A stretch of 64,000 bases of DNA from NCBI GenBank assembly GCA_021234155.1, contig JAJEKV010000002.1, positions 42,025,203-42,089,202 on the forward strand, written 5' to 3'. The translations under genes were made by a program, and so were the position numbers. Source of the DNA: Isoetes taiwanensis (Eukaryota > Streptophyta > Lycopodiopsida > Isoetales > Isoetaceae). Positions 38,145 to 52,110 of this stretch are shown in pieces. Position 1 is the stretch's first letter, and each line of letters starts with the position of its first letter. The notes beneath the pieces are model-generated. The model worked only from the letters and a program-made list of their open reading frames with translations. It was not told the DNA's origin and did no database searches.

Positions 38145-41100
38145 TCAAAAACATTTTATAGCTAAGGTAGATACAACCAGTGCAATTGTAGCAGCAGATT
38201 CGAGAAGAGTCATGTAGAGGTCTGTCATAACTGTAGCCTTGCCTCCAGTTTTTTTCAAAAGAAACGGTCTTCCAATTTGTGACTCCATTCATATCCTAGC
38301 AAATCCACAAAACCGCAAGCAAAAAAATGACAAGGGCAGGAGAGGTCCGGTTACTGCAGCCAAACAACATGACATTAGCAATAAATTGGTAATGCATGAA
38401 GGGCCAAAAGGTACAATGGAGCCTCTCGGTTTATAGCCGATCAGCCCTTGTAACCTTTTTTTGCCCGCTAGTAGAACCTGCTAGAATTGTATTTAATATT
38501 CATAAGTAAAGAGTGCAGAATGCATTGGTAAAGAAACTAACTTGTACTTCCTTTTAGCATATTGCAAACTAATGTATTACATTTGATCACCACTGTTGTA
38601 GCTTAGATAATGCATGGACTCTAAAATTCATCAAAGAGATACCTGGATTTCGTCCTTGATATGAAGAAAATCTTTCATATTGTTGTATTTCATCAGGAAT
38701 ATGAGAGCAATTAGTTTCAGCCAAAGACATGCAGTCCAAGAAATGGTTCTTCAGCAAAATATCACTTGAAGCTTCTTTATCTGAATCGGAACTGAAGGGA
38801 ATGAAGGGAATGCAATCGGAATCAAGTTCCCGCCAGTATTCCATGGCTTCCATAAACAACCAGATATGTTTATCTTTGTAAAATCCCGGGATCTTCCACA
38901 TGTGCTAAATTGATTCGGTTCCAGGGCTATACACTAGGTTTTGACTAAAAAGAAAGGATCTCAGCTCAAGGAATGGAATATCCTTACCTTTGCATCTGGA
39001 GCTGATAAAGACCCACATGCGTGAGATTCTGATTTTCGATTCTTGTAGAAGCCGCGACCGCCACTTCAATCGAAGTCATTAGGTTGTCAGAGCCATCGAT
39101 CCGCATGGCCCGATAAAGGGAAAAATGGAGCTCTAACCTAATCCATACCATGGTATTTTATTTTTTAGAGTATTACCTTGCTTTACGAGTAGTCTCTTAA
39201 CTTGCGTACACCCCATTCAAAGGTCTTGTATTGTTACCAAGTCCACAGCTGAGCACCTAAGTTATTAAAGCCACCATTGCTTAAAGTTCAAATAATTCAG
39301 TTGTAAATCAAGAAGTTCAAAGGTCCAGCTAGGGTACTACACCCCTGGTGGTTATGCTTATGAATAGACCACATGTTACAGTAAGGCCAAAAGACCAACA
39401 AAAAATTCCCTTAAATATATGGTGCGAATATATGGTTTAAATTACCATTAAATGTGCTGCAGACCTTGTAGCAGTGGTCGCATCACGACCTAGTCGTCAT
39501 ATTTCCTATTATTTTCCATGGTAATATTTACCTAATTAAAAAATCCTACCTCCTTCCGTGTAGGACTGGCTGACCTTTTTATGAAATCAATCATAGGGAG
39601 GGCTGACCCCCTCTTTGTCTGAGAGAGGCCAAACCCAACCCTATTGTGTATTTTTATCCCTATTGAATTAAACAAATAAATATGAGCATTTAGTTGTAGA
39701 CTTACCTTTTAGTATTGGTTGCTGATAACTTGTATGAGAACATGCGCTTCACGTTTGAGTTCATATCTCCTGGTGCACCAGTGATAAATCATGGAATGGT
39801 AGCCATATAATTGGCTTTTTAGTTTTTCATGGCCAAATGGCCTATGAGGTACATGACCTCTTTGTTTTAAAACCGGATATCCGGTGGTGTAATATAAAGG
39901 TAAATGCATACCCTTTATTCAAGACATGCAGTCAATTAAAAATGAGATATATTTGTAAATATGAGCTATTGCAAACCTCTTAGCCCATGAAATTGCAGCT
40001 CAGGATTGTTTGTATGGCCCTCTTTGGACATTCCATTTTGTTTGGATACCCGTGTGGTTACACGTTGAAATTTTTCTCACGATAACTTCGAGCCTCGGCA
40101 TCATAATATAGTCCCACAAATTGTAATCTTGACGCGTGCATTGCATACCGTAAATAACTTTCTATCCTAGCCGTTGGAAATTCCAATGCAGCCGGTATAT
40201 AATTTTATTTCGTGATCCGTTTCATCGGAAAGTTTTTGTCCGTAGATAATCCAAAGAATGTACAACATCAATGCATGTTACATAGAGATAATAATATATA
40301 CACATACATGGTTACCAAGTGTAATAAAAGAATAGAATAGAATAGAATATGATTTTATCGTCCACGGAGACCAACCGCCTATGGGACCCAAGTACAAAGA
40401 GAGAGAGCAAAGCGCGACTACCAGGATTAAAAACCCCGCCCGAAGGGTTTTCGGGAAAACCTTAGTAGCAATAAGGATGCCACATATTGCACGCTTATAT
40501 ACATAATCACAAGTACAAATATCGAGGTTAATGCCTGGACGGGGGGCATAATCGAAGTCCGGCAGTATCCATTACCTCCCCCTGAGGTACGATCCCAACA
40601 AGCCTACTGAGGCCGTGCTCGAGAGCTCATGCAAGGCCTGATGGGGCACAACTAACCGAGCATACCGAGTCCCGGATATGCTCGCATCACGGACAGCCCG
40701 GAGGGCGTGACTTTCATCCTCAATGGCCCGTTGACAAAGATCGACACTCTCGTGTCCTCACGCTGCCCCGAATCCATCTCCCTGCCTCAATGCGGAGGTG
40801 GTGTGCACTGTCAGGCGAATGGAAGCAATCACCCTGCGCTTTTTCATGGGTAGATGGGTGCGCGGGTAGTGGTGTGGGCCCCTCGTGAGCATGGGATTAA
40901 CTCCTGTCGTCGATAATTTGCCACCTTGACATGTGACAGGGCCTCTCGCATCCCAAAGCTTGGCCATGAAGCAAGCATCCAAATCTCGCTTCAAGGCGCA
41001 GCTTCCTTCCGGTGTATGCACCGGTCCCACATCTCGTGTGCCTCGCACATTCCATAGCGAGAACCACTGGGCTTGCTTTTGTCTTTCCAAAGCTTTTTGA

Positions 41101-42516
41101 GTCGCCATGCGGCCCCATCGCCACCGCCAAAGCAAGGTTGGGCAGCCGGGCTTCATCCATAGCCACCACCTTCGAAGTAAATAATGTGACGCTCCAAATG
41201 CAGACCCTCTCAGAATGGAAGGAAGCCCGCCTCTTGGAGCAAGATCTGATATGGGACCGTGGATTTCACTCCCAAAGCCCGGGCCAAGAAAGCTTTCACG
41301 TACTGCTCTAGATCGCTCCAAGTGGTGAGGGATATCACCGCCCCCACACTTCGCCCCATAGAGGAGGACCGGTTCAACCAAGGCCCTCGAACAAGTGTGC
41401 CCGGTGACCCCATGCATACTACTGCCTTTGTGATTTGTTGTTTTGCATTGCATACTGAGGGCTTTCCAAAGGCAGGTGACCCGAACCCGATGGATGCATC
41501 CCAAAGGTGTGGTAGTAGAAAACTCAATGCCCAAATACTTATAAGATCGAGCCACCTCCACTACCCGCCTCGGTAAGTGAATGAGGGAAGACGTGGTGCC
41601 GGATGATGGGACCAAAGAGACCCTTGTCTTGGCCAAGTTAACTCTCATGTCGTTGAATTGGCGTAGTGTCCAAAGCATCCGTGTGGCGCTTGCATGTCCT
41701 CCTCGGGTATATCTGAAAGCAGCCAACATCATCAAAGATATATGAGTTGCCGGATTATGTGATGCATCAATCGAAAGGCCTCAGGTTCTCAGCTAGCCAT
41801 TCTTCTAGCTGGTCAATGTACAAGCCGAAGAGCCGTCGGGGATAGAGGGCAGCCCCGGCGCACCCCAATGCTACTAACAACGGGCTCCCCGACGTTGTGA
41901 GACGACCGGAGCAAGCCTCATGATAGTTCAGATATAGCATTCTCGCAAGTCGACGGGGTCCCTAGTCGCCTCAATCGTCCCACAACTTATCCCGAGGCAT
42001 CGTGGTCAAAAGCCTTTGTATACGAAATCCACAAAGCAACAATCACAGATTCTCAAGGCCGATTCCGCTATCCTCTATGAGTGTTCGCAGAGTGAAGATA
42101 TGGTCAATAGTAGAATGCCGGGCGGAAAGTTCGCCGCAAGCGAGCCCGCACTTAAAGAGTGAAGGGATATGGCTAGAGGACACAAGCAACCCTGGTTGAA
42201 CCAAGGAATTGAAGTGTCTAAAAAAAACCCAGTCCAACCTAGATATCTAGGCTGCACATCAGCCTCGGTCAATCCCAGGAACTGTATTATCAATCCAGAC
42301 GAAGAAAAATCCAAGTCTGGTACTTATGATCCAATAGCCAGATCCCTTTTGTCATAAAACAAATGTAGCCAATGAAAATCTACGTTCAAATAAGAACCAT
42401 GTCTAAATACAAGAAAAGGGACATGCGAACAAAGTTTACTCTTACAAGTTATCTTACCAAATAGTCTTCTAGTGCCTGTGAGCCAAACTAAGTCCTCCAG
42501 GTTAAGATAATTCCAT
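38145..42516 (-). pseudogene. Array gene copy with LINE in intron 1 (U6 into U5)
   Basis: ATG exon at the 42516 end; TGA at 38145-38147. The LINE at 40332-42153 sits in intron 1 at the same base as in the 5689-10032 copy. Exon 2 is of the TAA-type haplotype with extra differences. In the U5 half the exons match the consensus well, apart from changes around 39050-39110 that fall on CAG/CTG sites. Confidence 0.55.
40332..42153 (-). mobile_element. 5'-truncated LINE with RT domain, copy in U6
   Basis: The same element at the same base of the unit as the copy in U3, with the same truncation point, AAAGA target duplication (40327-40331 and 42154-42158) and (ATTCT)n tail. A 325-codon open frame (40758-41735) preserves much of the region after the catalytic box: MRVNLAKTRV, KYLGIEFSTTT, and PVLLYG of the thumb region. 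The YADD position itself is garbled here (reads FDD), whereas the U3 copy keeps it. The two copies share one insertion event and were separated by duplication of the host unit. Confidence 0.88.
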
Positions 42517-43306
42517 TAAGAAGATATATTGTTGACGCTTTTAAACCATTGCAAGCACATTCCAAACATTTATATTATTTAGAAGAAAATTGCACACTGA
42601 TCTTTGGTCCTTTTAGCCGCTCTACTCATGTAGAGACCATTTTTTACGTACACAAATAAGGACAAATATGTAGCCAATGTGAAGATCAAGATGTAGCCAA
42701 GATCAAGCATGCATAATACATGTCTCATTTTACACATCCACGTGTTCATTAAAATTATAACATTTATGTGTCACTCGGTCTCTTCACTACAAGCTGCACT
42801 TTACTACAAGGTGCCTGACATCCATGCTAAATTTGCACAGCTACTCAAGGAGTCCATTATCCACATTTAAATCAAATTCTCTAAATAATAGACACATCTC
42901 TGATTTGCCAAGCTTATATTTTTAGAACAAACATATCGTAGCTTTCATGCATGCATAGGTTTTGCATGTCATGGCCAAGTGGCTTATAAACTGACTTTTG
43001 CATCTACCCTTTCTATTTTGCCACAGTTTTCATGCATGCAAAGGTTTTGCTTGTCATTGCCAAGTGGCCTATTAAGGCCATTGGTTCACATCTGCCTTGC
43101 ACATTCTACAGGCTCACCATTTCATTTTCTAAAAAGGAAAGCGTGTATACATAGCAATAGTTCAACCAGATTTTACACCAGCTTGAGAATATAAATAAAA
43201 GTGAAAGTATTGCTTTAACTGCTTCAGAAATATATCATGATAAAGTACTTTAATCTATAGATCCACCCAGACTGCCCATAGTTTTTTTATCGTAAAAAAG
43301 ACCACT

Positions 43307-45817
43307 TCAAAAACATTTTATAGCTAAGGTAGATACAACCAGTGCAATTGTAGCAGCAGATTCGAGAAGAGTCATGTAGAGGTCTCATCATAACCAGAGC
43401 CTTGCCTCCAGTTTTTTTTCAAAAGAAACGGTCTTCCAATTTGTGACTCCATTCATATCCTAGCAAATCCACAAAACCGCAAAGCAAAAAATGACAAGGG
43501 CGAGAGAGGTCCCAGCACTGCAGCCAAACAACATGACATTAGCAATAAATTGGTAATGCATGAAGGGCCAAAAGGTACAATGGAGCCTCTTGGTTTATAG
43601 CCGATCAGCCCTTGTAACCTTTTTGCCCAGTTAGTAGAACCTGCTAGAATTGTATTTAATATTCATAAGTAAAGAGTGCAGAATGCATTGGTAAAGAAAC
43701 TAACTTGTACTTCCTTTTAGCATATTGCAAACTAATGTATTACATTTGATCACCACAGTTGTAGCTTAGATAATGCATGGACTCTAAAATTCATCAAAGA
43801 GATACCTGGATTTCGTCCTTGATATGAAGAAAATCTTTCATATTGTTGTATTTCATCGAATATATGAGAGCAATTAGTTTCAGCCAAAGACATGCAAAAT
43901 TCAGAAATGGTTCTTCAAAGAAAATATCACTTGAAGCTTCTTTATCCGAATCGGGCCCAAGGGAATGAAGGGAATGCAATCGAATCAAGTTCCCCGCCAA
44001 GATTCCATGGCTTCCATAAACAACCGTGATATGTTTATCTTTGTTAAATCCTGGGGATCTTCCACATGTGCTAAATTGATTCGGTTCCAGGGCTATACAC
44101 TAGGTTTTGACTAAAAAGAAAGGATCTCAGCTCAAGGAATGGAATATCCTTACCTTTGCATCTGGAGCTGATAAAGACCCACATGCGTGAGATTCTGATT
44201 TTCGATTCTTGTAGAAGCTGCACTGCCACTTCACTGAAGCTGTTAGGTTGCTGTAGCCATCGATCCGTGCATGGCCCGGATAAAGGGAAAAATGGAGCTC
44301 TAACCTAATCCATACCATGGTATTTTATTTTTTAGAGTATTACCTTGCTTTACGAGTAGTCTCTTAACTTGCGTACACCCCATTCAAAGGTCTTGTATTG
44401 TTACCAAGTCCACAGCTGAGCACCTAAGTTATTAAAGCCACCATTGCTTAAAGTTCAAATAATTCAGTTGTAAATCAAGAAGTTCAAAGGTCCAGCTAGG
44501 GTACTACACCCCTGGTGGTTATGCTTATGAATAGACCACATGTTACAGTAAGGCCAAAAGACCAACAAAAAATTCCCTTAAATATATGGTGCGAATATAT
44601 GGTTTAAATTACCATTAAATGTGCTGCAGACCTTGTAGCAGTGGTCGCATCACGACCTAGTCGTCATATTTCCTATTATTTTCCATGGTAATATTTACTG
44701 AATTAAAAAAATCCTACCTCCTTCCGTAGGACTGGGCTGACCTTTTTATGAAATCTGCATCATAGGGGAGGGCTGACCCCCTACTGTACAGTAGAGGCCA
44801 AACCCAACCCTATTGTGTATTTTTATCCCTATTGAATCAAACAAATAAATAGGAGCATTTAGTTGTAGACTTACCTTTTAGTATTGGTTGCTGATAACTT
44901 GTATGAGAACATGCGCTTCACGTTTGAGTTCATATCTCCCCGTGCACCAAAGATAAATCATGGAATGGTAGCCATATAATTGGCTTTTTAGTTTTTCATG
45001 GCCAAATGGCCTATGAGGTACATGACCTCTTTGTTTTAAACCCGGATATCCGGTGGTGTAATATAAAGGTAAATGCATACCCTTTATTCAAGACATGCAG
45101 TCAATTAAAAATGAGATATATTTGTAAATATGAGCTATTGCAAACCTCTTAGCCCATGAAATTGCAGCTCAGGATTGTTTGTATGGCCCTCTTTGGACAT
45201 TCCATTTTGTTTGCTGGATACCCAGGTGGTTACACAGCAAATTTTTCTCACGTATAACTTCGAGCCTCGGCATCATAATATAGTCCCACAAATTGTAATC
45301 TTGACGTGCATTGCATATCGTAATAACTTTCTATCCTGCTGCTGGAAATTCCAATGCAGCCAGCTGTATAATTTTGTTTCAGATCCGTTTCATCAGGAAG
45401 TTTTTGTCCTGTAGATAATCCAGTAATGTACAACATCAATGCACACATACATGGTTACTGAAGTGTAATAAAAGAGTGAAGGGATATGGCTAGAGGACAC
45501 AAGCAACCCTGGTTGAACCAAGGAATTGAAGTGTCTAAAAAAAACACAGTCCAACCTAGATATCTAGGCTGCACATCAGCCTCGGTCAATCCCAGGAACT
45601 GTATTATCAATCCAGACGAAGAAAAATCCAAGTCTGGTGCCAGATCCCTTTTGTCATAAAACAAATGTAGCCAATGAAAATCTACGTTCAAATAAGAACC
45701 ATGTCTAAATACAAGAAAAGGGACATGCGAACAAAGTTTACTCTTACAAGTTATCTTACCAAATAGTCTTCTAGTGCCTGTGAGCCAAACTAAGTCCTCC
45801 AGGTTAAGATATTCCAT
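43307..45817 (-). pseudogene. Array gene copy (U7 into U6), exon 2 open
   Basis: ATG at 45817 and TGA at 43307-43309. U7 is type C, so intron 1 lacks the 28 and 16 bp segments. Exon 2 reads through (QKLPDETDLKQNY, then GCIGISSSRIESYY and FVGLYYDAEARSY), because the codon that is TAA in most type A and B units is CAA here. Exon 3 still shows a frame change near its GTGCACC block, at a CTG/CAG-rich spot. Confidence 0.6.
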
Positions 45818-46633
45818 TAAGAAGATATATTGTTGACGCTTTTAAACCATTGCAAGCACATTCCAAACATTTATATTATTTAGAAGAAAATTACACACTG
45901 ATCTTTGGTCCTTTTAGCCGCTCTACTCATGTAGAGACCATTTTTTACGTACACAAATAAGGACAAATATGTAGCCAATGTGAAGATCAAGATGTCGCCA
46001 AGATCAAGCATGCATAATACATGTCTCATTTTACACATCCACGTGTTCATTAAAATTATAACATTTATGTGTCACTTTGGTCTCTTCACTACAAGTCGCG
46101 ACTTTACTACAAGGTGCCCGCATCCATGCTAAATTTGCAATTGACTACTCAAGGAGTCCATTATCCACATTTAAATCAAATTCTCTAAATAATAGACACA
46201 TCTCTGATTTGCCAAGCTTATATTTTTAGAACAAACATATCGTAGCTTTCATGCATGCATAGGTTTTGCATGTCATGGCCAAGTGGCTTATAAACTGACT
46301 TTTGCATCTACCCTTTCTATTTTGCCACAGTTTTCATGCATGCAAAGGTTTTGCTTGTCATTGCCAAGTGGCCTATTAAGGCCATTGGTTCACATCTACA
46401 CTGAACTAGCAGAGCAAAGTGCCTTGCACATTCTACAGGCTCACCATTTCATTTTCTAAAAAGGAAAGCGTGTATACATAGCAATAGTTCAACCAGATTT
46501 TACACCAGCTTGAGAATATAAATAAAAGTGAAAGTATTGCTTTAACTGCTTCAGAAATATATCATGATAAAGTACTTTAATCTATAGATCCACCCAGACT
46601 GCCCATAGTTTTTTTATCGTAAAAAAGACCACT

Positions 46634-49141
46634 TCAAAAACATTTTATAGCTAAGGTAGATACAACCAGTGCAATTGTAGCAGCAGATTCGAGAAGAGTC
46701 ATGTAGAGGTCTGTCATAACTGTAGCCTTGCCTCCAATTTTTTTCAAAAGAAACGGTCTTCCAATTTGTGACTCCATTCATATCCTAGCAAATCCACAAA
46801 ACCGCAAGCAAAAAAATGACAAGGGCAGGAGAGGTCCGGTACCTGCAGCCAAACAACATGACATTAGCAATAAATTGGTAATGCATGAAGGGCCAAAAGG
46901 TACAATGGAGCCTCTTGGTTTATAGCCGATCAGCCCTTGTAACCTTTTTGCCCAGTTAGTAGAACCTGCTAGAATTGTATTTAATATTCATAAGTAAAGA
47001 GTGCAGAATGCATTGGTAAAGAAACTAACTTGTACTTCCTTTTAGCATATTGCAAACTAATGTATTACATTTGATCACCACTGTTGTAGCTTAGATAATG
47101 CATGGACTCTAAAATTCATCAAAGAGATACCTGGATTTCGTCCTTGATATGAAGAAAAGCTTTCATATTGTTGTATTTCATCAGGAATATGAGAGCAATT
47201 AGTTTCAGCCAAAGACATGCAAATTAAGAAATGGTTCTTCAGCAAAATATCACTTGAAGCTTCTTTATCTGAATCGGAACTGAAGGGAATGAAGGGAATG
47301 CAATCGGAATCAAGTTCCCGCCAGTATTCCATGGCTTCCATAAACAACCAGATATGTTTATCTTTGTTAAATCCTGGGGATCTTCCACATGTGCTAAATT
47401 GATTCGGTTCCAGGGCTATACACTAGGTTTTGACTAAAAAGAAAGGATCTCAGCTCAAGGAATGGAATATCCTTACCTTTGCATCTGGAGCTGATAAAGA
47501 CCCACATGCGTGAGATTCTGATTTTCGATTCTTGTAGAAGCTGCACTGCCACTTCACTGAAGCTGTTAGGTTGCTGTAGCCATCGATCCGTGCATGGCCC
47601 GGATAAAGGGAAAAATGGAGCTCTAACCTAATCCATACCATGGTATTTTATTTTTAGAGTATTACCTTGCTTTTACGAGTAGTCTCTTAACTTGCGTACA
47701 CCCCATTCAAAGGTCTTGTATTGTTACCAAGTCCACAGCTGAGCACCTAAGTTATTAAAGCCACCATTGCTTAAAGTTCAAATAATTCAGTTGTAAATCA
47801 AGAAGTTCAAAGGTCCAGCTAGGGTACTACACCCCTGGTGGTTATGCTTATGAATAGACCACATGTTACAGTAAGGCCAAAAGACCAACAAAAAATTCCC
47901 TTAAATATATGGTGCGAATATATGGTTTAAATTACCATTAAATGTGTTTGCAGACCTTGTAGCAAAGGGTCGATCACCACCTAGTCGCCATATTTCCTAT
48001 TATTTTCCATGGTAATATTTACTTGAATTAAAAAAATCCTACCTCCTTCCGTAGGGGACCTGGGCTGACCTTTTATGAAATCAGATCATAGGGAGGGCTG
48101 ACCCCCTCACCGCATGAGAGGCCAAACCCAACCCTATTGTGTATTTTTATCCCTATTGAATCAAACAAATAAATAGGAGCATTTAGTTGTAGACTTACCT
48201 TTTAGTATTGGTTGCTGATAACTTGTATGAGAACATGCGCTTCACGCTTTGAGTTCATATCTCCCGTGCACCAAAGATAAATCATGGAATGGTAGCCATA
48301 TAATTGGCTTTTTAGTTTTTCATGGCCAAATGGCCTATGAGGTACATGACCTCTTTGTTTTTTAAACCCAGATATCCGGTGGTGTAATATAAAGGTAAAT
48401 GCATACCCTTTATTCAAGACATGCGATCAATTAAAAATGAGATATATTTGTAAATATGAGCTATTGCAAACCTCTTAGCCCATGAAATTGCAGCTCAGGA
48501 TTGTTTGTATGGCCCTCTTTGGACATTCCATTTTGTTTGCTGGATACCCAGGTGGTTACACAGCAAATTTTTCTCACGATAACTTCGAGCCTCTGGATCA
48601 TAATATAGTCCCACAAATTGTAATCTTGACGTGCATTGCATATCGTAATAACTTTCTATCCTGGCTGCTGAAATTCCAATGCAAACAAACAGATAATTTT
48701 GTTTGAGATCCGTTTCATCGTGAAGTTTTTGTCCTCAGATAATCCAAAGAATGTACAACATCAATGCACACATACATGGTTACCGGGCGTAATAAAAGAG
48801 TGAAGGGATATGGCTAGAGGACACAAGCAACCCCGGTTGAACCAAGGAATTGAAGTGTCTAAAAAACCCAAATCCAACCTAGATATCTAGGTCCGCACAT
48901 CAGCCTCGGTCAATCCCAGGAACTGTATTATCAATCCAGACGAAGAAAAATCCAAGTCTGGTGCCAGATCCCTTTTGTCATAAAACAAATGTAGCCAATG
49001 AAAATCTACGTTCAAATAAGAACCATGTCTAAATACAAGAAAAGGGACATGCTAACAAAGTTTACTCTTACAAGTTATCTTACCAAATAGTCTTCTAGTG
49101 CCCGTGGAGCCAAACTAAGTCCTCCAGTTAAGATATTCCAT
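46634..49141 (-). pseudogene. Array gene copy (U8 into U7), exon 2 open
   Basis: ATG at 49141 and TGA at 46634-46636. Both units are type C. Exon 2 carries the CAA (Gln) form. The U7 half contains intact exon boundaries for the last four exons. Confidence 0.55.
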
Positions 49142-49619
49142 TAAGAAGATATATTGTTGACGCTTTTAAACCATTGCAAGCACATTCCAAACATTTATAT
49201 TATTTAGAAGAAAATTACACACTGATCTTTGGTCCTTTTAGCCGCTCTACTCATGTAGAGACCATTTTTTACGTACACAAATAAGGACAAATATGTAGCC
49301 AATGTGAAGATCAAGATGTCGCCAAGATCAAGCATGCATAATACATGTCTCATTTTACACATCCACGTGTTCATTAAAATTATAACATTTATGTGTCACT
49401 CGGTCTCTTCACTACAAGCTGCACTTTACTACAAGGTGCCTGGCATCCATGCTAAATTTGCACAGCTACTCAAGGAGTCCATTATCCACATTTAAATCAA
49501 ATTCTCTAAATAATAGACACATCTCTGATTTGCCAAGCTTATATTTTTAGAACAAACATATCGTAGCTTTCATGCATGCATAGGTTTTGCATGTCATGGC
49601 CAAGTGGCTTATAAACTGA

Positions 49620-52110
49620 CGAGAAGAGTCATGTAGAGGTCTGTCATAACTGTAGCCTTGCCTCCAGTTTTTTTCAAAAGAAACGGTCTTCCAATTTGTG
49701 ACTCCATTCATATCCTAGCAAATCCACAAAACCGCAAGCAAAAAAATGACAAGGGCAGGAGAGGTCCGGTACCTGCAGCCAAACAACATGACATTAGCAA
49801 TAAATTGGTAATGCATGAAGGGCCAAAAGGTACAATGGAGCCTCTTGGTTTATAGCCGATCAGCCCTTGTAACCTTTTTGCCCAGTTAGTAGAACCTGCT
49901 AGAATTGTATTTAATATTCATAAGTAAAGAGTGCAGAATGCATTGGTAAAGAAACTAACTTGTACTTCCTTTTAGCATATTGCAAACTAATGTATTACAT
50001 TTGATCACCACTGTTGTAGCTTAGATAATGCATGGACTCTAAAATTCATCAAAGAGATACCTGGATTTCGTCCTTGATATGAAGAAAATCTTTCATATTG
50101 TTGTATTTCATCAGGAATATGAGAGCAATTAGTTTCAGCCAAAGACATGCAGTCCAAGAAATGGTTCTTCAGCAAAATATCACTTGAAGCTTCTTTATCT
50201 GAATCGGAACTGAAGGGAATGAAGGCAATGCAATCGGAATCAAGTTCCCGCCAGTATTCCATGGCTTCCATAAACAACCAGATATGTTTATCTTTGTAAA
50301 ATCCTGGGGATCTTCCACATGTGCTAAATTGATTCGGTTCCAGGGCTATACACTAGGTTTTGACTAAAAAGAAAGGATCTCAGCTCAAGGAATGGAATAT
50401 CCTTACCTTTGCATCTGGAGCTGATAAAGACCCACATGTGTGAGATTCTGATTTTCGATTCTTGTAGAAGCTGCACTGCCACTTCACTAAAGCTGTTAGG
50501 TTGCTGTAGCCATCGATCCGTGCATGGCCCGGATAAAGGGAAAAATGGAGCTCTAACCTAATCCATACCATGGTATTTTAGGTTTTAGAGTATTACCTTG
50601 CTTTACGAGTAGTCTCTTAACTTGCGTACACCCCATTCAAAGGTCTTGTATTGTTACCAAGTCCACAGCTGAGCACCTAAGTTATTAAAGCCACCATTGC
50701 TTAAAGTTCAAATAATTCAGTTGTAAATCAAGAAGTTCAAAGGTCCAGCTAGGGTACTACACCCCTGGTGGTTATGCTTATGAATAGACCACATGTTACA
50801 GTAAGGCCAAAAGACCAACAAAAAATTCCCTTAAATATATGGTGCGAATATATGGTTTAAATTACCATTAAATGTGCTGCAGACCTTGTAGCAGTGGTCG
50901 CATCACGACCTAGTCGTCATATTTCCTATTATTTTCCATGGTAATATTTACTGAATTAAAAAAATCCTACCTCCTTCCGTAGGACTGGGCTGACCTTTTT
51001 ATGAAATCTGCATCATAGGGGAGGGCTGACCCCCTACTGTACAGTAGAGGCCAAACCCAACCCTATTGTGTATTTTTATCCCTATTGAATCAAACAAATA
51101 AATAGGAGCATTTAGTTGTAGACTTACCTTTTAGTATTGGTTGCTGATAACTTGTATGAGAACATGCGCTTCACGTTTGAGTTCATATCTCCTGGTGCAC
51201 CAGTGATAAATCATGGAATGGTAGCCATATAATTGGCTTTTTAGTTTTTCATGGCCAAATGGCCTATGAGGTACATGACCTCTTTGTTTTAAACCAGATA
51301 TCTGGTGGTGTAATATAAAGGTAAATGCATACCCTTTATTCAAGACATGCAGTCAATTAAAAATGAGATATATTTGTAAATATGAGCTATTGCAAACCTC
51401 TTAGCCCATGAAATTGCAGCTCAGGATTGTTTGTATGGCCCTCTTTGGACATTCCATTTTGTTTGCTGGATACCCAGGTGGTTACACAGCAAATTTTTCT
51501 CACGTATAACTTCGAGCCTCGGCATCATAATATAGTCCCACAAATTGTAATCTTGACGTGCATTGCATACCGTAATAACTTTCTATCCTGCTGCTGGAAA
51601 TTCCAATGCAGCCAGCTGTATAATTTTGTTTCAGATCCGTTTCATCAGGAAGTTTTTGTCCTGTAGATAATCCAGTAATGTACAACATCAATGCATGTTA
51701 CATAGAGATAATAATATATACACATACATGGTTACTGAAGTGTAATAAAAGAGTGAAGGGATATGGCTAGAGGACACAAGCAACCCTGGTAGAACCAAGG
51801 AATTGAAGTGTCTAAAAAAACCCAATCCAACCTAGATATCTAGGCCGCACATCACCTCGGTCAATCCCGTGAACTCAGTATTATCAATCCGCATCGAAGA
51901 AAAATCCAAGTCTGGTACTTATGATCCAATAGCCAGATCCCTTTTGTCATAAAACAAATGTAGCCAATGAAAATCTACGTTCAAATAAGAACCATGTCTA
52001 AATACAAGAAAAGGGACATGCGAACAAAGTTTACTCTTACAAGTTATCTTACCAAATAGTCTTCTAGTGCCTGTGAGCCAAACTAAGTCCTCCAGGTTAA
52101 GATATTCCAT
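49620..52110 (-). pseudogene. Array gene copy with 3' end deleted (U9 into U8)
   Basis: ATG at 52110. Exon 2 (about 51510-51662) has the open CAA form although U9 is otherwise type A. In U8 a clean 391 bp deletion at 49619/49620 removes the last part of the terminal exon, including the hydrophobic tail and stop, so this copy cannot end like the others. Confidence 0.6.
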
